Source: Amycolatopsis sp. CA-126428 | Lineage (GTDB): Bacteria; Actinomycetota; Actinomycetes; Mycobacteriales; Pseudonocardiaceae | Length of the DNA: 64,000 nt | Direction of reading: 5' to 3' | NCBI RefSeq assembly: GCF_002904335.1 | Contig: NZ_PPHF01000149.1 | Coordinates: forward strand, 62,001-126,000 | Shown: positions 8,208 through 18,900 of the stretch, in pieces | How positions within the stretch are numbered: position 1 is the first letter of the stretch | How the letters are laid out: every line of letters starts with the position of its first letter | Notes under the pieces: model-generated | What the model saw: the letters and a program-made list of their open reading frames with translations, nothing else | The model's database searches: none | Told to the model about the DNA's origin: nothing | Program-made: the position numbers and the translations under genes

Positions 8208-8944
8208 GCGCCCCCAAAGTCGCGCTGATCAGCGGCGGCTCGCGCGGCATCGGCCGCGCGGTCGTGCTGAGCCTCGCCGCGAGCGGCCACGACATCGCGT
8301 TCTGCTACCGCTCGGACGAACAGTCCGCCGACGTGCTCACCAAGGAGGTGCACGACCTCGGCCGGCGGGCGGTCGCGACGAAGGTCGACGTCACCGACCG
8401 GGAAGCGGCCGGCGACTGGGTGGCGAAGACGGCCGCCGACCTCGGCGTCCCGGACGCCGTGGTGACGTCGGCGGGCATCACCCGGGACGGCGCGTTCGTG
8501 ACGATGACCGAGGACCGCTGGACGGACGTGCTGCGGACCAACCTCGACGGCGTCTACAACGTCTGCCAGCCGGCGGTGTTCCTCATGCTCAAGCTGCGCC
8601 GCGGCAGCGTCGTCACGCTGTCCTCGGTGTCCGGCGTGTACGGCAACCCGACCCAGGTCAACTACTCGGCGTCCAAGAGCGGGGTGATCGGCTTCGCCAA
8701 GGCGCTGGCCAAGGAGGTCGGCCGGTTCGGCATCCGGGTCAACGCGGTCGCGCCGGGCCTGATCGAGACCGACATGACCGCCCAGATGACGGACAAGGCC
8801 CGCGAGAAGCTGCGCGCGGCCATCCCGCTGGGCCGGTTCGGCACCGCCGAGGAGGTCGCCGACCTGGTGGCCTACCTGGCGTCCGACCGCGCGGCCTACA
8901 TCACCGGAAGCGTATTCGAGATCGACGGCGGCCTGGTCGTCTGA
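8204..8944 (+). CDS. 3-ketoacyl-ACP reductase (FabG-like SDR)
   Basis: A 246-residue classical SDR with 'SGGSRGIGRAV' for NADPH binding, Ser in 'TLSSVSGVYG' and the catalytic 'NYSASKSG' (YxxxK). The C-terminal 'AYITGSVFEIDGGLVV' is typical of FabG. Its ATG overlaps the CLF stop. It should reduce each beta-keto group made by KS/CLF, giving beta-hydroxyacyl-ACP. No dehydratase is recognisable in the cluster, so either the chain keeps hydroxyls or a dehydratase is supplied from elsewhere. Confidence 0.9.
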   Translation: MSAPKVALISGGSRGIGRAVVLSLAASGHDIAFCYRSDEQSADVLTKEVHDLGRRAVATKVDVTDREAAGDWVAKTAADLGVPDAVVTSAGITRDGAFVTMTEDRWTDVLRTNLDGVYNVCQPAVFLMLKLRRGSVVTLSSVSGVYGNPTQVNYSASKSGVIGFAKALAKEVGRFGIRVNAVAPGLIETDMTAQMTDKAREKLRAAIPLGRFGTAEEVADLVAYLASDRAAYITGSVFEIDGGLVV

Positions 8945-8959
8945 AGGGAAGGTCCGCCA

Positions 8960-10342
8960 ATGGACTCCGATAGCCCGAACTTCATCGCGCGGCTGAAGAC
9001 CGCCGCGCTCGGCTCGGCCGAGCACCCGCTGGTCTTCCTCGGCAACTTCGAGGTCGAGGAACTGTGGGCCGCCGACGAGCTCGGCCTGCCGCGGGTGTCC
9101 GCCGCGGGCAGCACGGCGGTGGTCAACAGCATGGACGAGTTCGCGCTGCTGCTGGGCGGCAAGGGCGACCACGTCGTGCTGAAGCACGCACCCGACCCGG
9201 ACTACCACCGCTACCTGCTCGACCTCGGTTTCGAGCTGCCGGAAGTCCACGTCGTGGCGGCCCCGGACCCGGCGCGCAACGTCAGCCAGGACGCGCTCGC
9301 CGATCCCGCGCTCGTCGCCACGCTCGCCGAACTGGCGACCGACGGCGCGCACCTGCTCCCGCACGGCGCCTCGGCCGTCGAGGAGGAACTGGCGGCCCGC
9401 ACGGGCGTGCCGCTGGCGACCCCGTCCGCCGCGCTCTGCAAGTCCGTCAACAGCAAGGTCTACAGCAGGCAGCTGGCCGACGAGCTCGGGCTGCGGCAGC
9501 CGCACGGCTGGGTGTGCGACACGCCTGCCCAGCTGGCCGAGGCCGTCCCGGAGGCCGCCAAGGTGCTCGCCGAGGGCGGCACGGTGGTGGTGAAGGAGGC
9601 CTACGGCGTGTCGGGGAAGGGCATCGCCGTCGTCACGAACGAGCAGCGGCTGCTGCGCCTGCAGCGGATGATCGAACGCACCGCGCAGAAGGCGGGCCGC
9701 GACCGGATCGCGCTCGTGACCGAGACCTGGGTCGACAAGCTCGCCGACCTGAACTACCAGTTCACGGTGGGCCGGGACGGCTCGGTGCGGTTCGACTTCG
9801 TCAAGGAGGCGATCACCGAGAACGGCGTCCACAAGGGACACCGGATGCCGGCCCGCCTCGACGAGCGCCAGCACCAGGTGATCCGGGACGCGGCGGACGC
9901 GCTGGGCGCCCGGCTGGCGAAGGACGGCTACTACGGCGTCGTCGGCGTCGACGCGCTGGTCGAGCCGGACGGCGGGATCTTCCCGGTGCTGGAGATCAAC
10001 GCCCGCAACAACATGTCGACCTACCAGGTGCCGCTGCAGGAGCGGTTCGTGCCCGCCGGCGCCGTCGCGATGGCGCGGCACTACCCGGTGCGCCTCGCCG
10101 CTCCCCTGCCCTTCGCCCGGCTGCGCGAGACGCTCGGCGAGCTGCTGTTCGCCGGCTCGGGCAGCGGGCTGCTCGTCAACAACTTCGCCACGGTCAACGC
10201 CGGGGCCGGCGTCGCCGCCGCGGGCGAAGCCTTCGCCGGCCGTCTCTACGGCGTGCTCATCGGGCCCTCGGCCGAGACGCTCGACGAGCTCGACCACCGG
10301 ATCACCGAGCGCCTCGCCACCCTCGCCCAAGACCAGTCGTGA
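8960..10342 (+). CDS. ATP-grasp ligase, possibly an amino acid-ACP ligase (BtrJ-like)
   Basis: 460 residues. The ATP-grasp core is visible: 'GGTVVVKEAYGVSGKGIAVV' (nucleotide-binding lysine and glycine-rich loop), 'LVTETWVDKLADLNYQF', and the metal-binding end 'VLEINARNNMSTYQVP'. The N-terminal third is a non-catalytic preATP-grasp region. ATG at 8960 has GAAGGGAAGG upstream. With a BtrK-like decarboxylase (37.2 kb) and a free-standing ACP (28.7 kb) in the same regulon, the best model is butirosin BtrJ-type loading of an amino acid, such as glutamate, onto an ACP. A peptide ligase role cannot be excluded. The stop codon lies inside a large palindrome. Confidence 0.7.
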   Translation: MDSDSPNFIARLKTAALGSAEHPLVFLGNFEVEELWAADELGLPRVSAAGSTAVVNSMDEFALLLGGKGDHVVLKHAPDPDYHRYLLDLGFELPEVHVVAAPDPARNVSQDALADPALVATLAELATDGAHLLPHGASAVEEELAARTGVPLATPSAALCKSVNSKVYSRQLADELGLRQPHGWVCDTPAQLAEAVPEAAKVLAEGGTVVVKEAYGVSGKGIAVVTNEQRLLRLQRMIERTAQKAGRDRIALVTETWVDKLADLNYQFTVGRDGSVRFDFVKEAITENGVHKGHRMPARLDERQHQVIRDAADALGARLAKDGYYGVVGVDALVEPDGGIFPVLEINARNNMSTYQVPLQERFVPAGAVAMARHYPVRLAAPLPFARLRETLGELLFAGSGSGLLVNNFATVNAGAGVAAAGEAFAGRLYGVLIGPSAETLDELDHRITERLATLAQDQS

Positions 10343-10381
10343 GTGGTAAGGCGGGTTCTAACCCGCCTTACCACTCACGAC
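10336..10381. repeat. Dispersed palindrome, copy 1
   Basis: A perfect 22-bp stem (10336-10357 with 10360-10381) with only two loop bases (CT). The core arm is GTGAGTGGTAAGGCGGGTT. The same arm recurs in the palindrome at 60326-60373. Here it contains the TGA of the ATP-grasp gene and lies between that gene and sbnB, inside an apparent operon, so it may attenuate downstream transcription or protect the upstream mRNA end. It could equally be a REP-like repeat of this genome. Confidence 0.85.
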
Positions 10382-10407
10382 CCCGACCGCCTCAGGAGGC
10401 TGCCAGC

Positions 10408-11445
10408 ATGAGCACCAGCACGTCCGTCCCGGAGTTCGCCGTGATCTCCGGGGCGCAGGTCCACGACGTCCTCGGCGGACAGGAAAAGCTCGTCATCGAC
10501 CTGATCGAGTCGGCCTACCGCCTGCACGGCGACGGCGACACGGTCAACCCGCCGTCCTACTTCCTGCGCTTCCCCGACCGGCCGTCCTCGCGGATCATCG
10601 CCCTGCCGGCGTCGGTCGGCGGGGACATCGCGGTCGACGGGCTGAAGTGGATCTCGAGCTTCCCGGAGAACGTCGCGAGCGGGCTGCCGCGGGCCTCGGC
10701 GATCCTCGTCCTCAACGACCGGCAGACCGGCTATCCGCTGGCCTGCCTGGAAAGCTCCATCATCAGCGCCACCCGCACCGCCGCCTCGGCCGCGCTCGCC
10801 GCCGACTGGCTGACCCGGGACCGGGCCCGGCCGGCGCGCCTCGGCATCGTCGGCACCGGCCTGATCGCGCGGTACGTCCACGCGTACCTGGCCGCCGCCG
10901 GCTGGAGCTTCGACGACGTCGGCGTGTTCGACCTGAACCCGGCGCACGCCGACGGGTTCAGCGGCTACCTCCGCGCGGCGGGGCAGCCGTCGGTCACCGT
11001 GCACGACAGCGCCGAAGACCTGATCCGCGGGAGCGACCTGGTCGTGTTCGCGACGGTCGCCGGCGAGCCGCACGTCCACGACCCGGCGTGGTTCGAGCAC
11101 AACCCGCTGGTCCTGCACGTCTCGCTGCGCGACCTGTCGCCGGAGGTGATCCTGGCCTCGACCAACGTCGTCGACGACGTCGAGCACTGCCTCAAGGCGA
11201 ACACGTCGGTGCACCTGGCCGAGCAGCGGACCGGGGACCGGGACTTCCTGTCCGGGACGCTGCACGACGTGATGACCGGAACGGCGACCCTGCCGAAGGA
11301 CCGGCCGCTGGTGTTCTCGCCGTTCGGGCTCGGGGTGCTCGACCTCGCCGTCGGCAAGCACGTCTACGACCAGCTGCGTGCCTCCGGCGAACTGCGGACC
11401 GTGCCCGAGTTCTTCTTCGAACTCGACCGGTACGGCAAGCGGTGA
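10408..11445 (+). CDS. sbnB: SbnB-like N-(1-amino-1-carboxy-2-ethyl)-glutamate dehydrogenase
   Basis: 345 residues of the ornithine cyclodeaminase/mu-crystallin family. 'LGIVGTGLIARYV' is the NAD-binding loop, and 'SSFPENVASGLPRASAILVL' with 'ISATRTAASAAL' are hallmark SbnB stretches. In staphyloferrin B synthesis SbnB oxidatively splits the SbnA product to give L-2,3-diaminopropionate and 2-oxoglutarate. It is followed 13 bp later by an SbnA homologue, so the pair should supply Dap to the NRPS. An AGGAGG site lies 8 bp before ATG at 10408. Confidence 0.88.
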   Translation: MSTSTSVPEFAVISGAQVHDVLGGQEKLVIDLIESAYRLHGDGDTVNPPSYFLRFPDRPSSRIIALPASVGGDIAVDGLKWISSFPENVASGLPRASAILVLNDRQTGYPLACLESSIISATRTAASAALAADWLTRDRARPARLGIVGTGLIARYVHAYLAAAGWSFDDVGVFDLNPAHADGFSGYLRAAGQPSVTVHDSAEDLIRGSDLVVFATVAGEPHVHDPAWFEHNPLVLHVSLRDLSPEVILASTNVVDDVEHCLKANTSVHLAEQRTGDRDFLSGTLHDVMTGTATLPKDRPLVFSPFGLGVLDLAVGKHVYDQLRASGELRTVPEFFFELDRYGKR

Positions 11446-11458
11446 GCGGGAGCTTCGC

Positions 11459-12442
11459 GTGCCGATAATCAGCGCCCCGCAGGACTTCAACACCGACGAC
11501 CTGTTCGTCGACCTCCGCCGGTTCGCCGGCCACCCGCTGTTCCTCAAGTGCGAGGGCTTCAACTTCGCCGGGTCCATCAAGATCAAGGCCGCCCGGTCGA
11601 TGGTCGCCGCGGCCGAGCGCCGCGGCGACCTGCGGCCCGGCTCCACGCTCGTGGAGAGCTCCTCCGGCAACCTCGGCGTGGCGCTGAGCCTCGTCGCCGC
11701 CAGCTCCGGCTACCGGTTCGTCTGCGTCACCGACTCGCGGTGCACGCTCGGCGCCCGGCAGCTGATGGAGACGATGGGGGCCGAGGTGCGCATCGTCACC
11801 GAACCGCACCCGGAGCACGGGCTGCTGGGCGCGCGCATCGCGCTCGTGCGCCAGCTGTGCGCCGAGCGCGGGTTCGTCTGGCTCAACCAATACGAAAACG
11901 CCGGGAACTGGCGCGCCCACTACGAAACGACCGGCCCGCAGATCGCCGGAGCCTTCCCCGACGCGGAAGTCGTCTTCATCGGGGCGGGCACCACCGGGAC
12001 GCTCATGGGGTGCGCCCGGTACCTGCGCGAGCACCGGCCCGGCACCCGGGTGGTCGCCATCGACACGGTCGGCTCGGTCACCTTCGGCACCCCGCCGGCC
12101 CGCCGGATGATCCCCGGCCTGGGCACCGGGATCCGGCCGCCGATGCTCGATGCCTCCTACGTCGACGACGTCCTCCACGTCGAAGAAGCCGACACCGTGC
12201 GCACCTGCCGGGCGCTCACCCAGGAAGGGTTCTGCTTCGGCGGCTCCACCGGAACCGTCGTGAGCGGCGCCCTGAGCTGGCTGCAGCAGCACCCGGACAT
12301 CGGCACGGCGGTCGCGATCGCGCCCGATCTCGGCGACCGCTACCTCGACACGGTCTACCACGACCAGTGGGTGGCGGACCTCTACGGCGAAGACCTGCTC
12401 GAGCACGACACGACGATCCGGGCCGCCGGGCCCGGCCGATGA
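11459..12442 (+). CDS. sbnA: SbnA-like PLP synthase for diaminopropionate (copy 1)
   Basis: 327 residues of the cysteine synthase fold (type II PLP). The PLP lysine is in 'GSIKIKAARS' and the substrate loop is 'ESSSGNLGVALS'. SbnA condenses O-phosphoserine with glutamate to N-(1-amino-1-carboxy-2-ethyl)-glutamate, the substrate of SbnB. GTG at 11459 is chosen: GGGAG precedes it and the protein then starts like other family members (PIISAPQDFNTDDLFVDL). A second homologue lies at 25.9 kb, directly upstream of the NRPS gene. Confidence 0.87.
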   Translation: MPIISAPQDFNTDDLFVDLRRFAGHPLFLKCEGFNFAGSIKIKAARSMVAAAERRGDLRPGSTLVESSSGNLGVALSLVAASSGYRFVCVTDSRCTLGARQLMETMGAEVRIVTEPHPEHGLLGARIALVRQLCAERGFVWLNQYENAGNWRAHYETTGPQIAGAFPDAEVVFIGAGTTGTLMGCARYLREHRPGTRVVAIDTVGSVTFGTPPARRMIPGLGTGIRPPMLDASYVDDVLHVEEADTVRTCRALTQEGFCFGGSTGTVVSGALSWLQQHPDIGTAVAIAPDLGDRYLDTVYHDQWVADLYGEDLLEHDTTIRAAGPGR

Positions 12443-12452
12443 CCGGGCCCGG
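12426..12452 (+). terminator. Possible hairpin at the end of the PKS/Dap operon
   Basis: CCGGGCCCGG occurs twice (12426-12435 and 12443-12452) around the sbnA stop codon. The copies can pair with each other with a 7-base loop, and each is itself palindromic. No T-run follows, so a terminator role is only likely from position. Confidence 0.4.
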
Positions 12453-12603
12453 GCTGTGATCCACCACACACGGCCTAGCACCACCGCGAATCCGGGTCTC
12501 ACACCCCGTGAACGAACGGTCACGGTCCCCTAGACTCGAACACACGCGCGGACGAATCGCACCGCGAACGCCGCCTTGCCCATCGGGTCGAACGGGGACG
12601 ATC

Positions 12604-13897
12604 GTGAAGGCTTCGCTCGCCGTCCGCACCTCCTGCTGGTGTGCCGAGCACCCCAGCGCCGTCATCGCGCTGTGGCTGGTCTTCGTCGCCTTGGCGGAGC
12701 TGCCCGGCCTCACCGGCACCGCCCGGCTGGGTGACGGCTCGCTGTCCGACCCCGACGTGGCGGCGAACTGGTGGCCGGTGGTCGCCGCGCCGATCGCGGT
12801 CGTCGTGAGCGCCCCCTTCTCCCGGCTGCTGCTGCTCGTGTCCGCCCTGTTCATCAGCATCGTCACGGCGACTTCGGCGGCCGTGCTGGACGCGGTGTCC
12901 GAGTCCGCCGCGATGTCGCCGCTCGCCGGCAACGCGGCCCTGCTCGTCGTCATCACGGTGGCGGTCCAGCACATGCTGTTCGCCCTCTGCCGGAGCCGGG
13001 AAGCGGTGGCGAGCGGGAACGACGCGTCGCGGGCCGCCCGGATCGTCGCGAGCACGGCCGGCAACGCCGCCCTCGTCTCGGGCGGGGCCCTCGCCGTCTC
13101 GCTGACCGCGGTGGCCCTGGTCGCCGCCCCGGAGCTGGCGCCACTGGCCACGGCCGTGCTCGTGGTGGTGCTGGTCGCGACCGTGGCTTCGCTCAGCCTG
13201 CTGCCGGCCCTGAACGACCGGGTGCTCGCCTCGTCCAGGCCGTTGCCGCCGCTGCCCTCGGCTCTGAAAGTCAGTCTCCTGCCCCGCTTTGTGCGGCCGA
13301 CGGCCATCGCGGCCGGCGTGCTCACGCTGGCCGTCGCCGCGGTCTACGGGTCGATGCGGGTGTTCTCCCCCGCCTGCGCGGGCTGCCGGCCGCTGGCCGC
13401 CGACCTGGACGTCTGCGGGGTGACCACGATGCTGGTCGTCCTCGGCCTGGCCACGCTCGTCGCCTACCGGCGTCCGGTGGTGGCCGTGGCGACGTTCCTG
13501 CTGAACGGCGTCGCCGTGCTCGCCGGGCTGGGGATGCTGGCCCTGCTCGTCGATCCGCTGCCCGGCTGGGCGCCCATGGTGCTGGTGGTGGCGCTGCTCG
13601 TGCCGGCGAACCACCTGCAGGTCTACCTGCTGCACCGGCTGCGGAGCGAAACCCTGGCCGGGATGTCCCGCCGCAACACGGTGGCACACGCGTGCCGCCG
13701 GGCCTGGTCGGCATCCGGCGGCGCGCTGCTGGTGACGGTGGTGATGTGGCTGGTCTGGGGACTGACCGAGCGTGGGGACGTCCGGGAGTTCGCCCTGGCC
13801 ACCACGCTGGTCCTCGTCGTCGACACGACGATCGTCCGGTTCCTGCTGCTGCCCCGGCTCGCCGTCCTGGGTGGACGGACGAGCTGGTGGCGGCCGG

Positions 13898-13905
<8 letters not shown>
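12604..13905 (+). CDS. Truncated MMPL/RND-like membrane protein
   Basis: 433 residues from GTG at 12604 (GGGGA upstream); a GTG at 12508 is in frame but lacks support. Many hydrophobic segments are present, arranged in two halves, and the second half ends with '[25 protein letters not shown]', a typical MMPL C-terminal block. Full MMPL transporters are about 700 residues or more and carry large extracytoplasmic domains; these are essentially missing here. It may be a reduced exporter or accessory of the cluster product, or a degraded transporter. It converges on the DrrA-like gene with an 8-bp overlap of the ends. TAGACT at 12531-12536 may be its -10. Confidence 0.65.
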
Positions 13906-14862
<957 letters not shown>

Positions 14863-14863
<1 letters not shown>

Positions 14864-15066
14864 CAGCCCGCGTCCCGCAGGCTCTTCGGGCGCAGGTCCG
14901 TCCAGGTGGCCTCGACGTGGGCGACCGCGTCCGCGCGCGAACTCTCCCCCAGCGAGACCTCCCACCCCGGCGGCACCGCGGCGAACACCGGCCAGATGCT
15001 GCGTTCTTCCTCGGCGTTGACCAGGACGAGGAACCGGCCGTTCTCGTCGTCGAAAGGACTCGTCAC
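14863..15066 (-). CDS. MbtH-like protein
   Basis: 67 residues starting with GTG at 15066 (V-T-S-P-F-D-D-E-N). The family's conserved pieces are present: 'NAEEERSIWP', 'VPPGWE' and 'TDLRP'. MbtH proteins bind and activate NRPS adenylation domains, so this is the expected partner of the 3,313-residue NRPS encoded upstream. It lies between the two halves of the ABC exporter, 86 bp after the permease and overlapping the ATPase by 3 bp. Confidence 0.93.
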
Positions 15067-15152
15067 TTCACATCTCCGTCTGTTTCGGGCCTGGTGGCTT
15101 GCTGTCATGGTGTTCGGACCGGCTGACGGCACGCTGACCGCCACCTGACCCG

Positions 15153-15965
15153 CTAGGCGATCGTGCGGTACTTGCGGAAGCTCAGTCCCCCGGCCAGCAC
15201 CAGGGTGACGGCCAGGGTGATCGCCACGACCACCCCCGGGTGCTGGGCGGGGAACCCGGTTTCGTCGACCGGCGTGCCCCACAGCCGGCGGACCGCGGTG
15301 GTCACCGAGCTGACCGGGTTCCACTCCGCGACCGGCCGCAGCCACGACGGCAGGCGATCGGTCGACATGAAGGCGTTGGAGAGGAAGGAAAGGCCGAGCG
15401 TGGCCACCGCGCCGATGCCGTCGATCGCCTCGGGGTTGCGCAGCGACAGGCCGAGCAGGATGCCGACCCAGATCATCGCGTAGAGGAACACGACGAGCAG
15501 GGCGAGCCCGCCGATCAGCGGCAGGAACCCGGTGTGCACCCGGCCGCCGACGAGCAGGCCGGACGCCACGGTGATCGCCAGCGCGATCAGGCCCACCAGG
15601 AAGTCACCCAGGGAGTGCCCGATCAGCACGGCGGGCCGGACGATCGGCAGCGAGCGGAACCGGTCGGTCAGGCCGCCGTTGAGGTCGGTGGCCACGGCGA
15701 TCGCGGTGGGCGCGATGCCGGCCAGGCCGACCTGCATCAGCGCGGCGGGGAACAGGAACTCCGGGTAGCTGCCGCTGCCCGGCACGATCACCGCGTCCTT
15801 GAACACGTACCCGATCGCCAGCATGGTGATCAGCGGGTTGAGGGTGACCGCCAGCAGGCGGCCCGGAACGTTGCGCAGGTGGGTGAGACGGCGCCCGGCG
15901 AGCGCCAGCACCTCCACCACGGCGTCGGAAAACCGCCGCGCCGGCGCCGGGGCAATCACAGTCAT
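15153..15965 (-). CDS. ABC exporter permease (DrrB-like, ABC-2 type)
   Basis: 270 residues with about six membrane segments, including 'GLIALAITVASGLLVGG' and 'VVVAITLAVTLVLAGGLSF'. The loop 'DLNGGLTDRFRSLPIVRPAV' is characteristic of ABC-2/DrrB permeases. It partners the DrrA-like ATPase. The ATG at 15965 overlaps the NRPS stop codon, so translation is probably coupled to the NRPS. Export of the lipopeptide-like product and self-protection are the likely roles. Confidence 0.9.
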   Translation of the reverse strand: MTVIAPAPARRFSDAVVEVLALAGRRLTHLRNVPGRLLAVTLNPLITMLAIGYVFKDAVIVPGSGSYPEFLFPAALMQVGLAGIAPTAIAVATDLNGGLTDRFRSLPIVRPAVLIGHSLGDFLVGLIALAITVASGLLVGGRVHTGFLPLIGGLALLVVFLYAMIWVGILLGLSLRNPEAIDGIGAVATLGLSFLSNAFMSTDRLPSWLRPVAEWNPVSSVTTAVRRLWGTPVDETGFPAQHPGVVVAITLAVTLVLAGGLSFRKYRTIA

Positions 15966-18900
15966 TCGTCCTCCTCGGAAGAGCCGTCCAGTGCGGCGGC
16001 GACGATCCGGCCGATGGCGGCCTGGGCTTGCGGGTGCATCATGAATTCGTGCCCGCAGCCGATGCGGTGCGTTTCGATCGCCCCGTCGACGTACGGTGCC
16101 CAGCGGCCGGGCCGCTCGGCGAGGTCGGCTTCGGTGAGCCCCTCGGCCGCCAGGAACAGCAGCAGGCGGCCGGAGAAGCGGGCGGGTTCGTACCGGAGGG
16201 CGAGCTCGCCGTTGTTGCTCATCACGTCGAGCACCCGGGTCATCCGGTCCTCGCCGATCCCGGCCAGCCGCGAGCCCCCGCGGCGCAGGACGTCGATGAC
16301 GTCCGCCGGGGACAGGTCGGCGCCCTCGCCGGCGTCGTAACCGAGGTGCTCCAGGAAGCTGACGAGCAGTTCCTGCCGGGTCGGCGGGGCTTGGCCCGCG
16401 GCCTCGACCGGGAAGCTGTCGAGCACGCACAGGGTCTCGACGCGCTCCCCCGCCTCCTGCAGCTGCACGGCGATCTCGTGCGCCAGCAGCCCGCCGAACG
16501 ACCAGCCGAGCAGGTGGTACGGGCCGGCCGGCTGGATCGCGCGGATCCGGGCGGTGTACTCCTCGGCGACGTCTTCGACGCTGACCGGCAGCTCGCCGTC
16601 CCCGCCGACGTTCGGCGACTGCAGCCCGTACATCGGGCGGCCGGGGTCGAGGTGCTGGACGAGCCCGAGGTAGGGCAGGCTCAGCCCGAGGCCCGCGTGC
16701 ACGCAGAACAGCGGCGCGCGGTCGCCGTCCGGCCGGATCGGCAGCACCGGCGCGAACGGGTCGAGCACGTCACCGCCGTCACCGCCGGTGCCGGCCAGCG
16801 CGGCCAGGCGTTCGACGGTTCCGTGCGTCAGGACGTCCGCCACGGTGAACCGCACCCCGGCGTTGCGGGCCAGCGCGACCAGCCGCACCGAGAGCAGGCT
16901 GTTGCCGCCCAAGGCGAAGAAGTCCGCGTCGGCGTCGACCTCGGGCAGGCCGAGCGTCTCGGCGAAGGCGAGCCGCAGGACCTCCTCGGCCGGCGTGCTC
17001 CCGTCCGTGCGGGCGGTCGTCTCCGGTGCGGGCAGCCGCGCGTGGTCGAGCTCGCCCGCCGCGGTGAGCGGGAGGGCGGCGAGCTCGACGATCGCCGACG
17101 GGACCGCGAAGTCCGGTAGTTCCCGCGCCAGGTGCTCGCGCAGGCCTTCGCCGCGGCCGACGACGTAGGCGACGAGCTGGTCGTCCCGGACCACGACCTC
17201 GGCGGCGGCGACACCGGGGTGGCGCAGCAGCGCGGCCTCGACCTCGACCGGCCGGACGGCGAACCCGCGCGCCCGGATCGGCTCGGCCACCAGTTCCAGG
17301 GTGCCGTCGAGCCGGCGGCGGACCAGGTCGCCGGTGCGGTACATCCGTTCCCCGGTCTCGAAGGGGTCGGCGACGAACCGCGTGGCGGTGCGGCCGGGTT
17401 CTCCCGCGTAGCCGCGGGCGAGGGCCGGGCCGGCGAGCCAGAGTTCGCCGTGGGCGCCCGGCGGGACGGGTTGGAGCGTTTCGTCGAGGACGTAGGCGCG
17501 GGCCGGGTGGGGCAAGGTGCCGGGTTCGGCCTGGCCGGTGAAGGTGCGGTAGTGCGTGTGCACCTCGGCACCGGCGCGGTCGAGCCGGTCGACGAGCGGC
17601 GCGGCCAGGGGTGCGCCGGCGACGATCAGCCGGACGCCGGCGAGGGCCGGTTCGTGGTGGGCCGCCAGCGCCCGAACCTGGTGGGGGGTGGCGAACAAGA
17701 CCGCCGGCAATTCGCCTTCGAGCAGCTGGGCGAGTGCGGTGGCGTCGCCTTCGGTCAGGTGGACGGAGCCGCCGGCGGCCAGCGCGGCGAGGACGGCGGG
17801 AATGGCTTCGGGCAGGTTCGGGACGACAACCCGGCGGCCGGTGGGAATGGAGTCTCGCAGGGCGGCGATGGACTCCGCCAGCGCGCGGCGGGAGAGGATG
17901 GTGCCGTCCGGCAGGTGGGCGGCCGCGTGTGCGGGAGCCACCGGTGCCTTGCCGGACGCACCTTCGACGACCGTCACGCCGGCCTGTCCGCCGACCAGCC
18001 GGTACGCGGCTCCTGCTTCGAGCGCAGCCAGGACGTGAATCACCCGATCCACGGCCGAGGCCGCCGCGATCGTCACCGTCCACTCAGGACCCGCTCCACG
18101 AGCCGTCAGCTTGCGGGCCGCTTCGGTCACGCGGCGGCGCAGCTGGGCGTGGCTCAACCGGCCACCCTCCCAGATCAGTGCCGGTCCGCGGCTGCTCCGC
18201 AGCGCCGGCAGCTCTGCCGGGTCCGCTGCGGCCGCCGGGGCAAGCACATTCAGCTCGGCCGGCGTGCCCAGCTCGATCCGGCTCAACGGCAGCTCCGGAT
18301 CCTCCGCCACCGCCGACAGCAACCGGTTCAAGCGGGTGGCGAGCAAGCCCGCCGTCTCCGGGGTGAACAGGTCGGCGCAGTACTCGATGCTGCCTTCCAT
18401 GCCCGCCTCGCCCGGCCGCTCGCCGAGCTGGAAGGTCAGGTCGAACTTGAACTTGGCGCCGGTCGCCGGGAGGATCTCCGGCCGCACCGAAAGGCCGCCG
18501 AGCGTGAACCGCGGATCGGGGACCTCGTAGTACGACAGCATCACCTGGAACAACGGCTGGCGCGACAGCGACCGCGCGGGCCGGGCCATCTCGAGCAGGA
18601 GCTCGAACGGCAGGTCCTGGTGCGCGTACGCCTCCAGGTCGGTGTCCCGCACCCGGGCGATCAGCTCGGCGAACGTCGGGTTGCGGCCGGTGTCGGTGCG
18701 CAGGACCAGCGTGTTGACGAAGAACCCGACGAGGTCGTTCGTCACCTCGTCCGAGCGGCCCGCGACGAGGCTGCCCAGCGGGATGTCCGTGCCCGCGCCG
18801 TGCTTGGTGAGCAGCGCGGCCACCGCCGCCTGGACCACCATGAAGACGCTCGCGCCGGACCGGCGGGCCAGTGCCGTCAGTGCTTTGTGGACGGTCGGCC

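Noticed and set aside
7622-10330. 902-codon open frame on the minus strand across the PKS and ATP-grasp genes
   Set aside because: It mirrors the coding frames of CLF, KR and ATP-grasp on the plus strand. The translation is Arg/Val/His-rich low-complexity sequence without motifs.
12494-12536. A fourth SARP box before the MMPL-like gene
   Set aside because: GTGAACG and GTCACGG are 11 bp apart, but the third heptamer is off by one and the spacer to TAGACT is 5 bp, not 8. The match is too weak.
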